A stretch of 35,258 nucleotides of DNA, taken from Thalassocella blandensis. Its GTDB lineage: Bacteria; Pseudomonadota; Gammaproteobacteria; Pseudomonadales; Cellvibrionaceae. This document shows, piece by piece, positions 16,104-25,492 of the stretch (the first letter of the stretch is position 1; every line of letters starts with the position of its first letter). The position numbers and the translations under genes were made by a program. A model generated the notes under the pieces. The model was not told the origin of the DNA, ran no database searches, and saw only the letters and a program-made list of their open reading frames with translations. The DNA is taken from contig CAMCXE010000012.1 in the NCBI GenBank assembly GCA_945882995.1, positions 1-35,258 of the forward strand, given 5' to 3'.

Positions 16104-16397
16104 AAGGCGGCACCAACGGTTATTGGTTTAACAGGTATTGGATTCTTGTCCTTTAAAACTAGCACAGGGTTTGCGGTTGTAAACTTTTCTGGGCGGGTGT
16201 TGTACTGGCGCTTGCGGCCAAACGATCAAAATAGGTATAACGCCCATCTGGGCTTGGCACGAAACCTGAAGGGGTAACAGGAATGAATCTGTTCGCTGTG
16301 GGCAATTTGACGTTCCAGCACAGCTTAAGCGAAAGGGCTTGTTTAACAGGCTTAGGTTAGCCGCCATTATTCTGCATTCGGCAAGGTACCGTTTTTT

Positions 16398-17852
16398 ATG
16401 ACTATCAATTGGAAAGAATACGCTCCGACCCACTTTTATGACGAGCTGATCAGCACCCCCGGCAATGCTCGGCAGTCCGCCCGGCGTTTGGTGGCCTATT
16501 TGAGGTCATTGCGTGATGAAGAGGTTGAGCAGCGCCGGCGTGCGGCTGAAGCCACGGTGAAGGAAATGGGCGTGACTTTCACGGTGTACACGGAGGAGGG
16601 TAACATCGACCGTGCTTGGCCCTTCGATATCATCCCGCGCACCATCGCCAAAAAGCAGTGGGACAAAACTGCCGAGGGTCTTAAGCAGCGTTTGCAAGCG
16701 CTTAACCTGTTTATTCAAGACCTGTATCACGAGCAAAAAATTGTTCAGGACGGGGTCCTGCCGCGCTACATTCTCGAGCAATCCAAGAATTTTCGTCCAG
16801 AATGCGTGGGTATTTCGCCTCGTTATGGTGTTTGGGCGAATATTTGCGGCACTGATTTGGTGCGCGACAAGGATGGGGAGTTCTATGTTTTGGAGGACAA
16901 TCTGCGTGTGCCTTCCGGCGTGGCCTATATGTTGGAAAATCGCGCCATCACCAAACGGGTACTGCCTGACCTGTTTGAGCAAGCCCACATTGCGCCTATC
17001 GATGACTACCCCGCGCGCTTGTTCGATATGCTGGTGTCTTTGTCGCCCCGCGACATTGAGCAGCCGGTGGTGGTGGTGCTCACCCCAGGCATCTTTAACT
17101 CCGCGTATTTTGAGCATGCTTTCCTCGCGCAACAAATGGGCGCGGAACTGGTGGAAGGCAGCGATCTGGTGGTTCAAAGTGACGAATGCGTGTACATGAA
17201 AACCGTTGCGGGTTTGCAGCGCGTGGACGTTATCTACCGCCGCATCGACGATTTATTTTTGGACCCAGAAGCCTTTACGCCGGACTCCGTTTTAGGTGTG
17301 CCGGGCCTGATGCGCGCTTGGCGCAAAGGCAATGTAGCCATGGCCAATGCGCCTGGTGCCGGCGTTGCGGACGATAAAGTGGTGTATGCCTTTGTGCCGG
17401 CCATAATTAAATATTATTTGGACCAAGACCCCATTGTGCCCAACGTGGAAACGTTTTTGTGTATCAATGAAAAAGAGCGCGACTATGTGCTCGCCAACTT
17501 GGATAAGCTTGTGGTTAAGCCGGCCAATGAATCGGGTGGCTACGGCATGTTAGTGGGCCCGCATTCCACCAAAAAGGAGCGTTTGGAATTTGCGGAATTA
17601 ATTAAGGCTAACCCGCGCAATTATATCGCTCAGCCTACGCTGGCGCTGTCCACCGCGCCGACCTTAGTGGGCAATAATTCCCTCGAGCCGCGCCATTTGG
17701 ACCTGCGGCCGTTTGTGTTGCAGGGTGCTAGTACTTACGTAACCACGGGCGGGTTGACCCGCGTGGCGATGCGTAAGGGCTCGCTGGTAGTGAATTCATC
17801 GCAAGGCGGTGGTAGTAAAGATACCTGGGTAGTGGATACGGAGGCGAAATAG
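16398..17852 (+). CDS. Circularly permuted ATP-grasp protein (DUF404/DUF407)
   Basis: A 484-residue cytoplasmic protein of the circularly permuted ATP-grasp group, predicted to form amide (peptide-like) bonds using ATP. Family blocks are visible: GISPRYGVWANICGTDLVR and YVLEDNLRVPSGVAYML (about 138-182), TPGIFNSAYFEHAFLA, VDVIYRRIDDLFLDP, VKPANESGGYGM (about 373-385) and RHLDLRPFVLQG. The C-terminal GSLVVNSSQGGGSKDTWV is typical. The alpha-E gene begins at the next base after its stop, and a transglutaminase/DUF2126 gene follows. The trio is known from comparative genomics as a predicted peptide-synthesis or modification system; the substrate is unknown. Confidence 0.93.
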   Translation: MTINWKEYAPTHFYDELISTPGNARQSARRLVAYLRSLRDEEVEQRRRAAEATVKEMGVTFTVYTEEGNIDRAWPFDIIPRTIAKKQWDKTAEGLKQRLQALNLFIQDLYHEQKIVQDGVLPRYILEQSKNFRPECVGISPRYGVWANICGTDLVRDKDGEFYVLEDNLRVPSGVAYMLENRAITKRVLPDLFEQAHIAPIDDYPARLFDMLVSLSPRDIEQPVVVVLTPGIFNSAYFEHAFLAQQMGAELVEGSDLVVQSDECVYMKTVAGLQRVDVIYRRIDDLFLDPEAFTPDSVLGVPGLMRAWRKGNVAMANAPGAGVADDKVVYAFVPAIIKYYLDQDPIVPNVETFLCINEKERDYVLANLDKLVVKPANESGGYGMLVGPHSTKKERLEFAELIKANPRNYIAQPTLALSTAPTLVGNNSLEPRHLDLRPFVLQGASTYVTTGGLTRVAMRKGSLVVNSSQGGGSKDTWVVDTEAK

Positions 17853-18782
17853 ATGTTATCTAAAGTTGCAGAGCGTGTGTATTGGACCGCGCGTTATATC
17901 GAGCGGGTGGAAAATACGGCGCGTTTGTTGGGTGTATACGCCAACTTATTATTGGATTTGCCTAAGGGCGTTAATTTGGGTTGGTCGAACCTAGTGGAAT
18001 TAAATAGTGCCCAGCATTTATTTGATGAGCGCTATAAAAATCGCGACGAACGCAATGTGGTGAAATTTATTTTGGGCGACACTAAAAACCCGAGCTCGGT
18101 GGTTTCGTCTTTGTTCATGCTGCGGGAAAATGTGCGTACCACACGTGATGTGGTGCCCGCCGAAGCCTGGGAATTAATCAACGAATTGTCGCTATTTGTG
18201 AGTGATAATCTACAGCAAGCCGTTAATCGCGGGCAGCGGCATGATTTTCTTAAAGGCTTGATTAAGGGTTGCCAGCAACTTAATGGGCTCTTGTATGGCA
18301 CCATGAATCACGATGCGGCATGGGATTTTTTGCGCCTCGGCCGCAATTTGGAGCGCGCTGATATGACCACGCGCATCTTAGACGCCGGCGCCGCGACGAT
18401 TATGCAAACCCAAGGTGATGAAGTGGCTATCAATACTTGGCAAATTATTTGGGGTAACGTGTTACGCTCGGTGGGCGCTGACCAGAGTTACCGACGTACA
18501 TTACGCTCTGCGGTGCGTGGCAGTGATGTGGCGCGTTATCTGCTGGAAGATAAAGATTTTCCGCGCACTATTGCGCACTGTTTAATTGCGTCCGCCGATT
18601 CCGCTGCAAAATTACCCAGATCGGAACCCGTCTCCGACTGCTTAAATGCTCTGCTGTCACGAGGATTTGATGGCGTGGATTACCAGAATTTGGGCGCCCC
18701 GTTTCGTGATTATCTTAATAACCTTCAATTGGAGTTGGCTGCTGTACATAGTGCTATTGCCAACAATTGGTTTAACCAGTAG
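17853..18782 (+). CDS. Alpha-E domain protein (DUF403)
   Basis: A 309-residue, largely helical protein of the alpha-E family. It begins MLSKVAERVYWTARYIERVENTARLLGVYANLLLDLP, with the conserved Glu-rich helix, and has further conserved stretches (FMLRENVRTTRDVVPAEAWELINEL, FLRLGRNLERADMTTRILDAG). No catalytic motif is established for the family; it travels almost invariably with circularly permuted ATP-grasp and transglutaminase genes and is thought to be their partner. The ATG directly follows the previous stop codon, implying a polycistronic message and coupled translation. Confidence 0.93.
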   Translation: MLSKVAERVYWTARYIERVENTARLLGVYANLLLDLPKGVNLGWSNLVELNSAQHLFDERYKNRDERNVVKFILGDTKNPSSVVSSLFMLRENVRTTRDVVPAEAWELINELSLFVSDNLQQAVNRGQRHDFLKGLIKGCQQLNGLLYGTMNHDAAWDFLRLGRNLERADMTTRILDAGAATIMQTQGDEVAINTWQIIWGNVLRSVGADQSYRRTLRSAVRGSDVARYLLEDKDFPRTIAHCLIASADSAAKLPRSEPVSDCLNALLSRGFDGVDYQNLGAPFRDYLNNLQLELAAVHSAIANNWFNQ

Positions 18783-18961
18783 TCCATTGCATCGCTACTA
18801 TTTCAACTTTTTTCGCTAGCGTAGGTGTTGCGTCGATCTGGCCAGTGCCCGCTATTTTCATTTCATGGCTGTTAGATTGTTGAGCGGCCGTAATTATCGG
18901 TTAGCACCTTGGTTGTACTCCAATGTGCTGGGTGATTTATCGAGATATTTAGGACGACCCC

Positions 18962-21900
18962 ATGACCATTCGTGTTGCCATTAATCATCAAACCCATTAC
19001 GAATTTGACCGCGAGGTGAATGTGTCGGCGCATACCATTCGTTTGCGTCCCGCACCGCATAGTCGTACGCCTATTCACAGTTACAGCTTAAAAATTCAGC
19101 CGGAAAATCACTTTATTAATTGGCAGCAGGATGCTTACGGCAATTTTTTAGCGCGTATTGTATTCCCAGAAAAGTGCGAGCGTTTGTGGGTGGATGTGGA
19201 GGTGATTGCCGACATGACGGTGATTAATCCCTTTGATTTTTTTATTGAGGATTATGCCGAGGAATTTCCGTTTGCCTACGATAAACAGCTGCAAAAAGAG
19301 TTGGCGCCCTATTTAGAAAAGCTGGACTGCGACAAATTATTCGTCGATTTAGTCAAGCAGTTGCCAACCAAAAAACAGCGCTCCATCGACTATTTGGTGG
19401 CGGTGAATCAGCGGATTCAAAGTGCCGTGGAATATGCCATTCGCCTTGAGCCCGGCGTACAAACGCCTGACGAGACATTGGCGTTAGGAGTGGGATCCTG
19501 TCGCGATTCGGCTTGGTTGATGGTACAGGTGTTACGCCATGTGGGCTTGGCCGCGCGGTTTGCATCGGGCTATTTGGTGCAACTGAAAGCCGACGTGGCA
19601 GCACTGGACGGTCCTTCCGGGCCGCCGGAGGACTTCACTGACCTGCACGCGTGGTGCGAAGTGTTTTTGCCCGGCGCAGGCTGGGTGGGTATGGACCCAA
19701 CGTCGGGCCTGTTTGCCAGTGAAGGGCATATTCCCTTGGCCTGTACGCCAGACCCCGTATCCGCGGCGCCCATTAATGGCGCTACGGACAAATGTGAAGT
19801 GGATTTTGCGTACACCAATGTGGTGACTCGCGTCCACGAAGACCCACGCGTCACCAAGCCGTATACCGACGATCAATGGGCCGCTGTGATGGCGCTGGGC
19901 GATAAGGTGGACGCACAATTGGTCGCCGAAGACGTGCGCCTCACCATGGGGGGGGAACCCACATTCGTCTCTGTTGAGGATATGGAGTCGCCGCAGTGGA
20001 ACACCGAGGCATTGGGTGCCGACAAACTCAAACTGGCCAAAAGCTTATTGCTCAGGCTGAAAGACCGTTTTGCGCCACAAGGCCTGCTGCACTATGGGCA
20101 GGGCAAGTGGTACCCAGGGGAGGAAATCCCGCGCTGGGCGTTGGGCCTGTTTTGGCGGAAAGACGGCGAGCCCCTGTGGCGGCATAGTGAGTCGTTGGCG
20201 CGGGTGGATAAGAGTTACGGACACGGCTTGCGTGAGGCCCATTTGTTTATGTTGCAGCTGGTTAGCCGGCTGGGCCTGAATGCCGATTTTTGCCAAGCGA
20301 CCTACGAGGATGGCCTCTACTACTTGCTACAGGAGCAAAACCTGCCCGCCAACTTGGACGCGCAAATTGCGTCAGCCAAAGATGATTTATCGCGCCGCCG
20401 CTTGGCCCGCAATTTGGAGCGCGGTTTAGATAAACCTGCTGGTTATGTGCTGCCATTGGCCTGGAATTTTGCTACGGGCGCTTGGAGCAGTAGCCATTGG
20501 CAGATGCGTCGGGAACGCATTGTGCTTATCCCCGGTGACTCCCCCATGGGGTTGCGCCTGCCTTTGGACTCTTTGCCCCACACCGAGGAAACCCTGCGCG
20601 AAGAAGACGTCCCGCGTGATCATTTCGCCGAGCGGGCGCCCCTACCTAAACATGCCGAGCTGCCTAGCCGGTACAGTCATGCAGCCAAGGGTGCTGCCGT
20701 GGTACTGCCCGAGGTTAAGCCTCAAGAAGTGCCCAAACACCCGCATTTGCAAGAGAAAAGAATCGTACGGGAGTATTGGCAAGTGCTGCGTACCGCACTC
20801 TGCGTGGAGGCTCGGGAGGGCAGAATTCATATTTTTATGCCACCGCTGCAGTATCTTGAGCATTATGTGCAATTACTGGTGTGCATCGAGGAAACTGCCA
20901 AAGCATTGAAGATTCCCGTGGTCTTGGAAGGCTATGAGCCACCGAAGGACCCGCGCTTGGTTAAACTTTTGGTCACCCCAGACCCAGGTGTGATCGAGGT
21001 AAATATTCACCCCGCCAGCAACTGGCGGGAATTGGTGGATACCACCACCACACTCTATGCCGAGGCCTTCAAGTGCAAGCTGGGTGCGGAAAAATTCATG
21101 CTCGACGGCCGCCATACCGGCACCGGTGGTGGCAACCATGTGACCATGGGCGGCGCCACGCCGGCGGACAGCCCGCTGTTACGGCGCCCCGATTTACTGC
21201 GCAGCCTCATCACCTTTTGGCAGCATCATCCCAGTTTGTCCTACTTGTTTTCCGGCATGTTTATCGGCCCTACATCGCAAGCGCCCCGTGCCGACGAAGG
21301 CCGCGACGAGATGCTCTATGAGCTGGAAGTGGCCTTTGCCCAGATGCCCACCGGTGAATCACCTCAGCCTTGGCTGGTGGATCGTTTACTGCGCAATTTA
21401 TTAATTGATATCACCGGCAACACCCATCGCGCTGAATTTTGTATCGACAAGCTCTACTCGCCAGGTTCCGCCACCGGCCGTTTAGGTATTTTGGAGTTTC
21501 GCGGTTTTGAGATGCCGCCACACGAACGTATGGCACTGGTGCAGACCTTGCTGCTGCGTTGTTTATTAGCGCGTTTTTGGCACAAACCTTATCAGGCACC
21601 ACTAGTGCGCTGGGGAACGTTGCTCCATGACCGGTTTATGTTGCCGCATTTTGTGTGGGCCGATATGAAGGAGGTGGTGCGCGATCTGAATGAACAGGGT
21701 TATGCGTTTGATATCAATTGGCTACTGCCTTTTGAAGAGTTTCGCTTCCCGCATTACGGCCGAGTACAAATTGAAAACGTGGCCTTGGAATTACGATGGG
21801 CCATTGAACCCTGGCATGTGTTGGGTGAAGAGGTGGGCAGCTTCGGCACCGCGCGTTATGTGGATTCTTCGGTGGAGCGTGTACAAATTAAAGTCACCGG

Positions 21901-22363
21901 GTTGTGCGATAACCGATATGCCTTAGTCTGCAATGGTCGGCGCGTGCCGCTGCAAAACACTGGCACGCAGGGTGAATACGTGGCTGGCGTGCGCTACCGG
22001 GCGTGGCAGCCGCCGTCGGCCTTGCACCCCACTATCGGCATTCACGCGCCTTTGGTGTTTGACTTGCTGGATACTTGGAACGGTCGCTCCATTGGTGGTT
22101 GTACTTACCATGTGACGCATCCGGGCGGGCGCAGTTATGACGCCTTCCCCGTTAATGCCTTCGAAGCGGAATCCCGTCGTGGCAATCGTTTCTCCACCAT
22201 GGGTCACACACAAGGGCCCTATACGCCTCGCCCTTGGACCGATGCTAGCCGGCAGCTTTTTCCGCATATTGAGAACCGGCCGATGACGGCGCCGCCCATA
22301 GAAAAATTGGCGGAATACCCCCATACGTTGGATTTGCGCAGGGGCCCGTTATTCAGTCTATGA
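18962..22363 (+). CDS. Transglutaminase-like/DUF2126 amidoligase fusion
   Basis: An 1133-residue cytoplasmic protein. The N-terminal part (1-270) is a transglutaminase-like protease fold with beta-sandwich start (VAINHQTHYEFDREV) and the triad Cys180 (GVGSCRDSAW), His229 (DLHAWCEVF) and Asp245 (GMDPTSG). The rest (about 330-1120) is the DUF2126 putative amidoligase: LTMGGEPTFVSVEDME, GKWYPGEEIPRWALGLFWR, GTGGGNHVTMGGATPADSP, LGILEFRGFEMPPH and GGCTYHVTHPGGRSYDAFPVN. The fused length is normal for the long form. AGGA at about 18951 precedes the ATG. It lies 179 bp after the alpha-E gene, probably the same transcript. A cleavage plus ligation function is inferred from the two enzymatic folds. 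Confidence 0.93.
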   Translation: MTIRVAINHQTHYEFDREVNVSAHTIRLRPAPHSRTPIHSYSLKIQPENHFINWQQDAYGNFLARIVFPEKCERLWVDVEVIADMTVINPFDFFIEDYAEEFPFAYDKQLQKELAPYLEKLDCDKLFVDLVKQLPTKKQRSIDYLVAVNQRIQSAVEYAIRLEPGVQTPDETLALGVGSCRDSAWLMVQVLRHVGLAARFASGYLVQLKADVAALDGPSGPPEDFTDLHAWCEVFLPGAGWVGMDPTSGLFASEGHIPLACTPDPVSAAPINGATDKCEVDFAYTNVVTRVHEDPRVTKPYTDDQWAAVMALGDKVDAQLVAEDVRLTMGGEPTFVSVEDMESPQWNTEALGADKLKLAKSLLLRLKDRFAPQGLLHYGQGKWYPGEEIPRWALGLFWRKDGEPLWRHSESLARVDKSYGHGLREAHLFMLQLVSRLGLNADFCQATYEDGLYYLLQEQNLPANLDAQIASAKDDLSRRRLARNLERGLDKPAGYVLPLAWNFATGAWSSSHWQMRRERIVLIPGDSPMGLRLPLDSLPHTEETLREEDVPRDHFAERAPLPKHAELPSRYSHAAKGAAVVLPEVKPQEVPKHPHLQEKRIVREYWQVLRTALCVEAREGRIHIFMPPLQYLEHYVQLLVCIEETAKALKIPVVLEGYEPPKDPRLVKLLVTPDPGVIEVNIHPASNWRELVDTTTTLYAEAFKCKLGAEKFMLDGRHTGTGGGNHVTMGGATPADSPLLRRPDLLRSLITFWQHHPSLSYLFSGMFIGPTSQAPRADEGRDEMLYELEVAFAQMPTGESPQPWLVDRLLRNLLIDITGNTHRAEFCIDKLYSPGSATGRLGILEFRGFEMPPHERMALVQTLLLRCLLARFWHKPYQAPLVRWGTLLHDRFMLPHFVWADMKEVVRDLNEQGYAFDINWLLPFEEFRFPHYGRVQIENVALELRWAIEPWHVLGEEVGSFGTARYVDSSVERVQIKVTGLCDNRYALVCNGRRVPLQNTGTQGEYVAGVRYRAWQPPSALHPTIGIHAPLVFDLLDTWNGRSIGGCTYHVTHPGGRSYDAFPVNAFEAESRRGNRFSTMGHTQGPYTPRPWTDASRQLFPHIENRPMTAPPIEKLAEYPHTLDLRRGPLFSL

Positions 22364-22410
22364 ACAGCAGGTTAGGGGCCATGGTAGCAATGTCATTAAG
22401 TTTAGGATTT

Positions 22411-22454
22411 TGCGTGCAGTAAGGGCGCAGTTTGCTGCGCCCTTACTGCACGCA
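22411..22454. terminator. 20-bp perfect hairpin between convergent genes
   Basis: TGCGTGCAGTAAGGGCGCAG, a TTTG loop and the exact complement form a 20-bp uninterrupted stem 47 bp after the DUF2126 stop. It lacks a T tract but is the most stable simple hairpin in the window and may end transcription from either side. Confidence 0.55.
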
Positions 22455-22465
22455 AAGCCCTATAA

Positions 22466-22512
22466 AGCCTGCTGTTTCTTCCCGTCCACACTGGGCGCAG
22501 CAAGCAGCGTCC
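22466..22512. repeat. Diverged short repeat D, copy 1
   Basis: About 47 bp (AGCCTGCTGTTTCTTCCCGT, then GGGCGCAGCAAGCAGCG) that recurs at about 80 percent identity at 33300-33347. Both copies lie upstream of a family C foldback element. Confidence 0.6.
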
Positions 22513-22542
22513 TTAATTTAAGGGCCTTGGTTTAGTGAATTT

Positions 22543-22709
22543 AACCTAGAAACCTCAGTTGGATCACCAAAGTCTGCGCAACCCCTTGGCGCGCCTAGCA
22601 AAAGTTAAAAATGCCGAACAACCAACCCGGTTGCCCGTCATTTTTAACTTTCACTAATTACACCAATGGATTGCACAGCTTTTTGGCGCCCAACCGAGGT
22701 TTCTAGGTT
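22543..22709. repeat. Foldback repeat family C, copy C2 (complete)
   Basis: A 167-bp palindrome with intact ends (AACCTAGAAACCTCAGTTGG at 22543-22562). The central stem (22601-22616 with 22636-22651) has a single mismatch. It sits between the convergent DUF2126 and fliD genes and ends 10 bp from the fliD stop codon. Confidence 0.9.
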
Positions 22710-22718
22710 TAAGCGGCT

Positions 22719-24752
22719 TTATTTGCTGGCAGTAAACGGTAAACTTTTGAACAGGTTGTCGAGATAATTACCTGAAGCATTCATGCCATTTAAAACACCT
22801 TCCATGGCCATAAATTGCTGCGTGAGCCGTGTCTCAAAACCTTCAATGCGTCGGTCCAGATTTTTCTGATCCGATTCGTAGGTTTTGAGTTTTTGAGTTA
22901 AATCCGCTTTACGATTGGTGATGAGGCCAGACGAAGACAAAAATTGGGTGATCAGGGTTTTTAGCTCACTGCCGAAGCCGCGTGAATATTTGGCTGTGGC
23001 GGTAGTGGCGTTGGCGCCAATAATTAAATTCAAACCTTCTCCAGGTTCATCTAATTCGGGCCGCAATACATTGCCGAATCCAAACGCGGTTACGCCGTTA
23101 ATTGTGCCCGCCGTGTCCACACCCGCCGTACCGTTGGCTACGCTTAAGCCTAAATCGGCAATGCTGTTGGCGCTGGCGGCAGTAACATTTGCGCTGGAAC
23201 TGGAGCCAAACCGAGTAGAGGTAAACACTAAATGGTCCGTATCATAACTAACTGTTACGGTGATGCCACCGGCTAGTAATTTGGCGTCTTTGTTTATTTG
23301 ATTTTGCATGGCCGATGCAAGTGCTCCACCATTGGCGTAAGTGGTCGCGTCGGGCAGGGAAATGGTGTCTGAGGTTGTGCCGTTAACCTTAAGTGCAAAC
23401 GTATAATTTTTCCCGGTGGTATCAAGGCTGAAGGGGGCGGTGACTGCCCCCGCCGTAAAATAGCCCTGTTTGGGCTTGGTGGTTACCACTACCGCATAGT
23501 CCCCCGGCTCGGTTTGTTTGCCGTAGGAATTTACCGTTACTTCGCTGCTAGAGGACTCGGTATGCGGGGCAAAGAGTTTTTGCACCAAATCGAAATGGTC
23601 CGCAAAAGCCGCGGTGAATTCTTTTTCTTTAATTTCGAGGGTGCCATCGAGTTTGGTGCGAATACCCACGTTGGTCAGTGCGGTGAAGCCATCGTCGTCG
23701 AGGCCGGTAATGGCTTCGCCTAGCAGGTTGCGCACTTGCGACATTATGCCTTTGCCTAAGGCGTCGTTGGTTAACGAGCCTTTTTTCTTGGTTTCCTCAT
23801 TCGTTGAAAAAGCGGGCTTTACGGTCTCCAAAAATTTGTTGTATGCATCTACAAAACCGCGCACTTTTTCTTCAGCAAATGATTTGTCATCGGTGATATT
23901 TACGGTAACAATTTTGCCAGGGTCGGCTTTGGAGAGCTGGAATTTAAAGCCATCAATTACATCGTCTATCGTGTTGGTGGGGCGTGTAATGGCTAAGCCG
24001 TTTACGGTAAATGATGCATCTTTGCCCAATTGGTCGCCATTCATCTTTTTGCCGCCAACCGCCGTATTGAAGGCAAGGCGTGATAAATCGGAGGCATCGG
24101 TATTCGTGGGGGAGCCACCGGCTTCCGCCACCGTGATACTCAATTGATTTTGTAACCCTGAGGAGGCTGTAAATAGCAGCCGGTACCCCGTGCCATCTTT
24201 AACGATGCTGGCTTGCACACCAAAATCCGCTTTGTTAATGGTGTCGCGTAGGCCTTTTAACGTGTTGTTGGTGCTGTCAATGGTGATGGTTTTTGTGGCT
24301 TGGGTACCATCTGCGGTAAAACCGGCAAAGCCAGATGTCCACTCGCCCATTTCAAACGTTAAGGTACCTTCACCCACGGCATCGGTAGTGGCGGTAAACA
24401 GGGTGGATGACAGCGACTGTGCGGCGGCCACGTCTTGGATATCAAAAGCATAGGTGCCCGTAAGCACGTCGGTTTCTAGCTTTACTGGAGCAAACGCGTC
24501 GCTTGCGGTGTAAGACGCAGACTTGCTAAACATACCTTCTTTGTCGATGAGCGCCTCGCCGGCGGTTTGCAGCGTGGTGAGTGCTCCAGAAATTAAACCA
24601 AAGTCAGAGATTTGCGTTTCCGCCGTGGTTTTTTTGGTGTCGATACGCGCTTGTGGGCCCGCTTTTTCAATTTCTTTGAGCTGCTTGACGATGCTTGCAG
24701 AATCCACGCCCGAGCCGGCGCCAAGGGACTTAACAATATTGTTCTCAATCAT
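22719..24752 (-). CDS. fliD: Flagellar hook-associated protein 2 (filament cap)
   Basis: Caps the flagellar filament and promotes flagellin folding; exported by the flagellar type III apparatus, so no signal peptide. The N-terminal domain has GAGSGVDSASIVKQLKEIEKAGPQ, and a flagellin_IN-type motif follows (TLKGLRDTINKADFGVQASIV, residues about 165-200). The C-terminal coiled coil includes KADLTQKLKTYESDQKNLDRRIEGFETRLTQQFMAMEGVLNGMN. At 677 residues it is well above the 450-480 of Pseudomonas- or Escherichia-type FliD, because of extra repeats at about 395-560 with a second IN-like motif (ANGGALASAMQNQIN). GAGGAA precedes the ATG. The usual fliS is absent downstream. Confidence 0.95.
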   Translation of the reverse strand: MIENNIVKSLGAGSGVDSASIVKQLKEIEKAGPQARIDTKKTTAETQISDFGLISGALTTLQTAGEALIDKEGMFSKSASYTASDAFAPVKLETDVLTGTYAFDIQDVAAAQSLSSTLFTATTDAVGEGTLTFEMGEWTSGFAGFTADGTQATKTITIDSTNNTLKGLRDTINKADFGVQASIVKDGTGYRLLFTASSGLQNQLSITVAEAGGSPTNTDASDLSRLAFNTAVGGKKMNGDQLGKDASFTVNGLAITRPTNTIDDVIDGFKFQLSKADPGKIVTVNITDDKSFAEEKVRGFVDAYNKFLETVKPAFSTNEETKKKGSLTNDALGKGIMSQVRNLLGEAITGLDDDGFTALTNVGIRTKLDGTLEIKEKEFTAAFADHFDLVQKLFAPHTESSSSEVTVNSYGKQTEPGDYAVVVTTKPKQGYFTAGAVTAPFSLDTTGKNYTFALKVNGTTSDTISLPDATTYANGGALASAMQNQINKDAKLLAGGITVTVSYDTDHLVFTSTRFGSSSSANVTAASANSIADLGLSVANGTAGVDTAGTINGVTAFGFGNVLRPELDEPGEGLNLIIGANATTATAKYSRGFGSELKTLITQFLSSSGLITNRKADLTQKLKTYESDQKNLDRRIEGFETRLTQQFMAMEGVLNGMNASGNYLDNLFKSLPFTASK

Positions 24753-24980
24753 CGTAATTTCCTCAATGGCAGGCGCAAACCTTTAGCAACAGCAATAACA
24801 ATCACAGCGTTTGGCGCTGTGGCAAACCTAGTGATAACACATGACACCGCGGTTCCCAGCCGGCTCGCGCATGCCACGCACCAGCCAAAACCCTCATGAT
24901 TTGCTCCCTATTTCCCCGCAGACAAACAGTGGCTCGAGTGGTCACCCGCGCCCATTAGTTTGAGTGTGGCTGAGTATTTT

Positions 24981-25385
24981 TTAACCGGTGGCGTTGAGTA
25001 AGTTCATTTCGCCAGTCTCTTTCACTTTCCGCGCCAACTCCAAAAAGATGTCTTCTGGAATTTGCCGAATGAGCTCGCCAGATGCGGAGTCCACGACTTT
25101 TATCACGGTTTGATTCAGCTCTTGGTCTACCGAAAATTGCAAATCACGCTTAACGTTCTGCACATATTCATTCATCGAGCCTAAGGCGTCCTGCAATTGT
25201 TGGCGTTGCTGATCTTGCGCTTGTGCGCCTTGTGCAACTCCATCCTGCGCAGCGATTTCCAGAGTTTTTGGGGCTTCTGAGGGGGCAATCGGCAAAGGTT
25301 TGCCATCTGCCGCTTTGGCCGGCAGGCTATTGCCGCGGTTATTGGCTGCTAATTGCACGGGTTTAATAATGCTTATCTCGTTCAT
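24981..25385 (-). CDS. flaG: Flagellar protein FlaG
   Basis: A 134-residue FlaG-family protein; the family influences filament length in polar flagellates. The first half is polar and Gln/Ala-rich (QDGVAQGAQAQDQQRQQLQ). The conserved C-terminal half has LQFSVDQELNQTVIKVVDSASGELIRQIPEDIFLELARKV. A strong GGAGG precedes ATG 25385. It lies between fliC and fliD on the same strand but after the fliC terminator, so it may need its own promoter or read-through. The 228-bp gap to fliD has a CACAGCG/CGCTGTG hairpin (24803-24821) and no sigma-54 box that I could find. Confidence 0.92.
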   Translation of the reverse strand: MNEISIIKPVQLAANNRGNSLPAKAADGKPLPIAPSEAPKTLEIAAQDGVAQGAQAQDQQRQQLQDALGSMNEYVQNVKRDLQFSVDQELNQTVIKVVDSASGELIRQIPEDIFLELARKVKETGEMNLLNATG

Positions 25386-25401
25386 ATCAATCCTCCGAAC
25401 A

Positions 25402-25429
25402 CAAAAAGCCGGGGAGTTTCCTCCCCGGC
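25402..25429 (-). terminator. Rho-independent terminator of fliC
   Basis: On the minus strand GCCGGGGAG, a GAAA loop and CTCCCCGGC form a 9-bp GC-rich stem followed by TTTTTGT. It lies 63 bp after the flagellin stop and just before the flaG ribosome-binding site. Confidence 0.9.
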
Positions 25430-25492
25430 GGTAAGGCCTTCCGGCGCTAGCTTAAACGTGAGGGCTAGGCGCCTCGGCCCCATTTACTAAAG

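Noticed and set aside
16506-17177. 223-codon antisense frame inside the ATP-grasp gene
   Set aside because: The opposite strand encodes a complete conserved protein; the antisense product has no recognisable features.
24753-24980. Sigma-54 promoter upstream of fliD
   Set aside because: No TGGCAC-N5-TTGC match with correct spacing was found on the minus strand.
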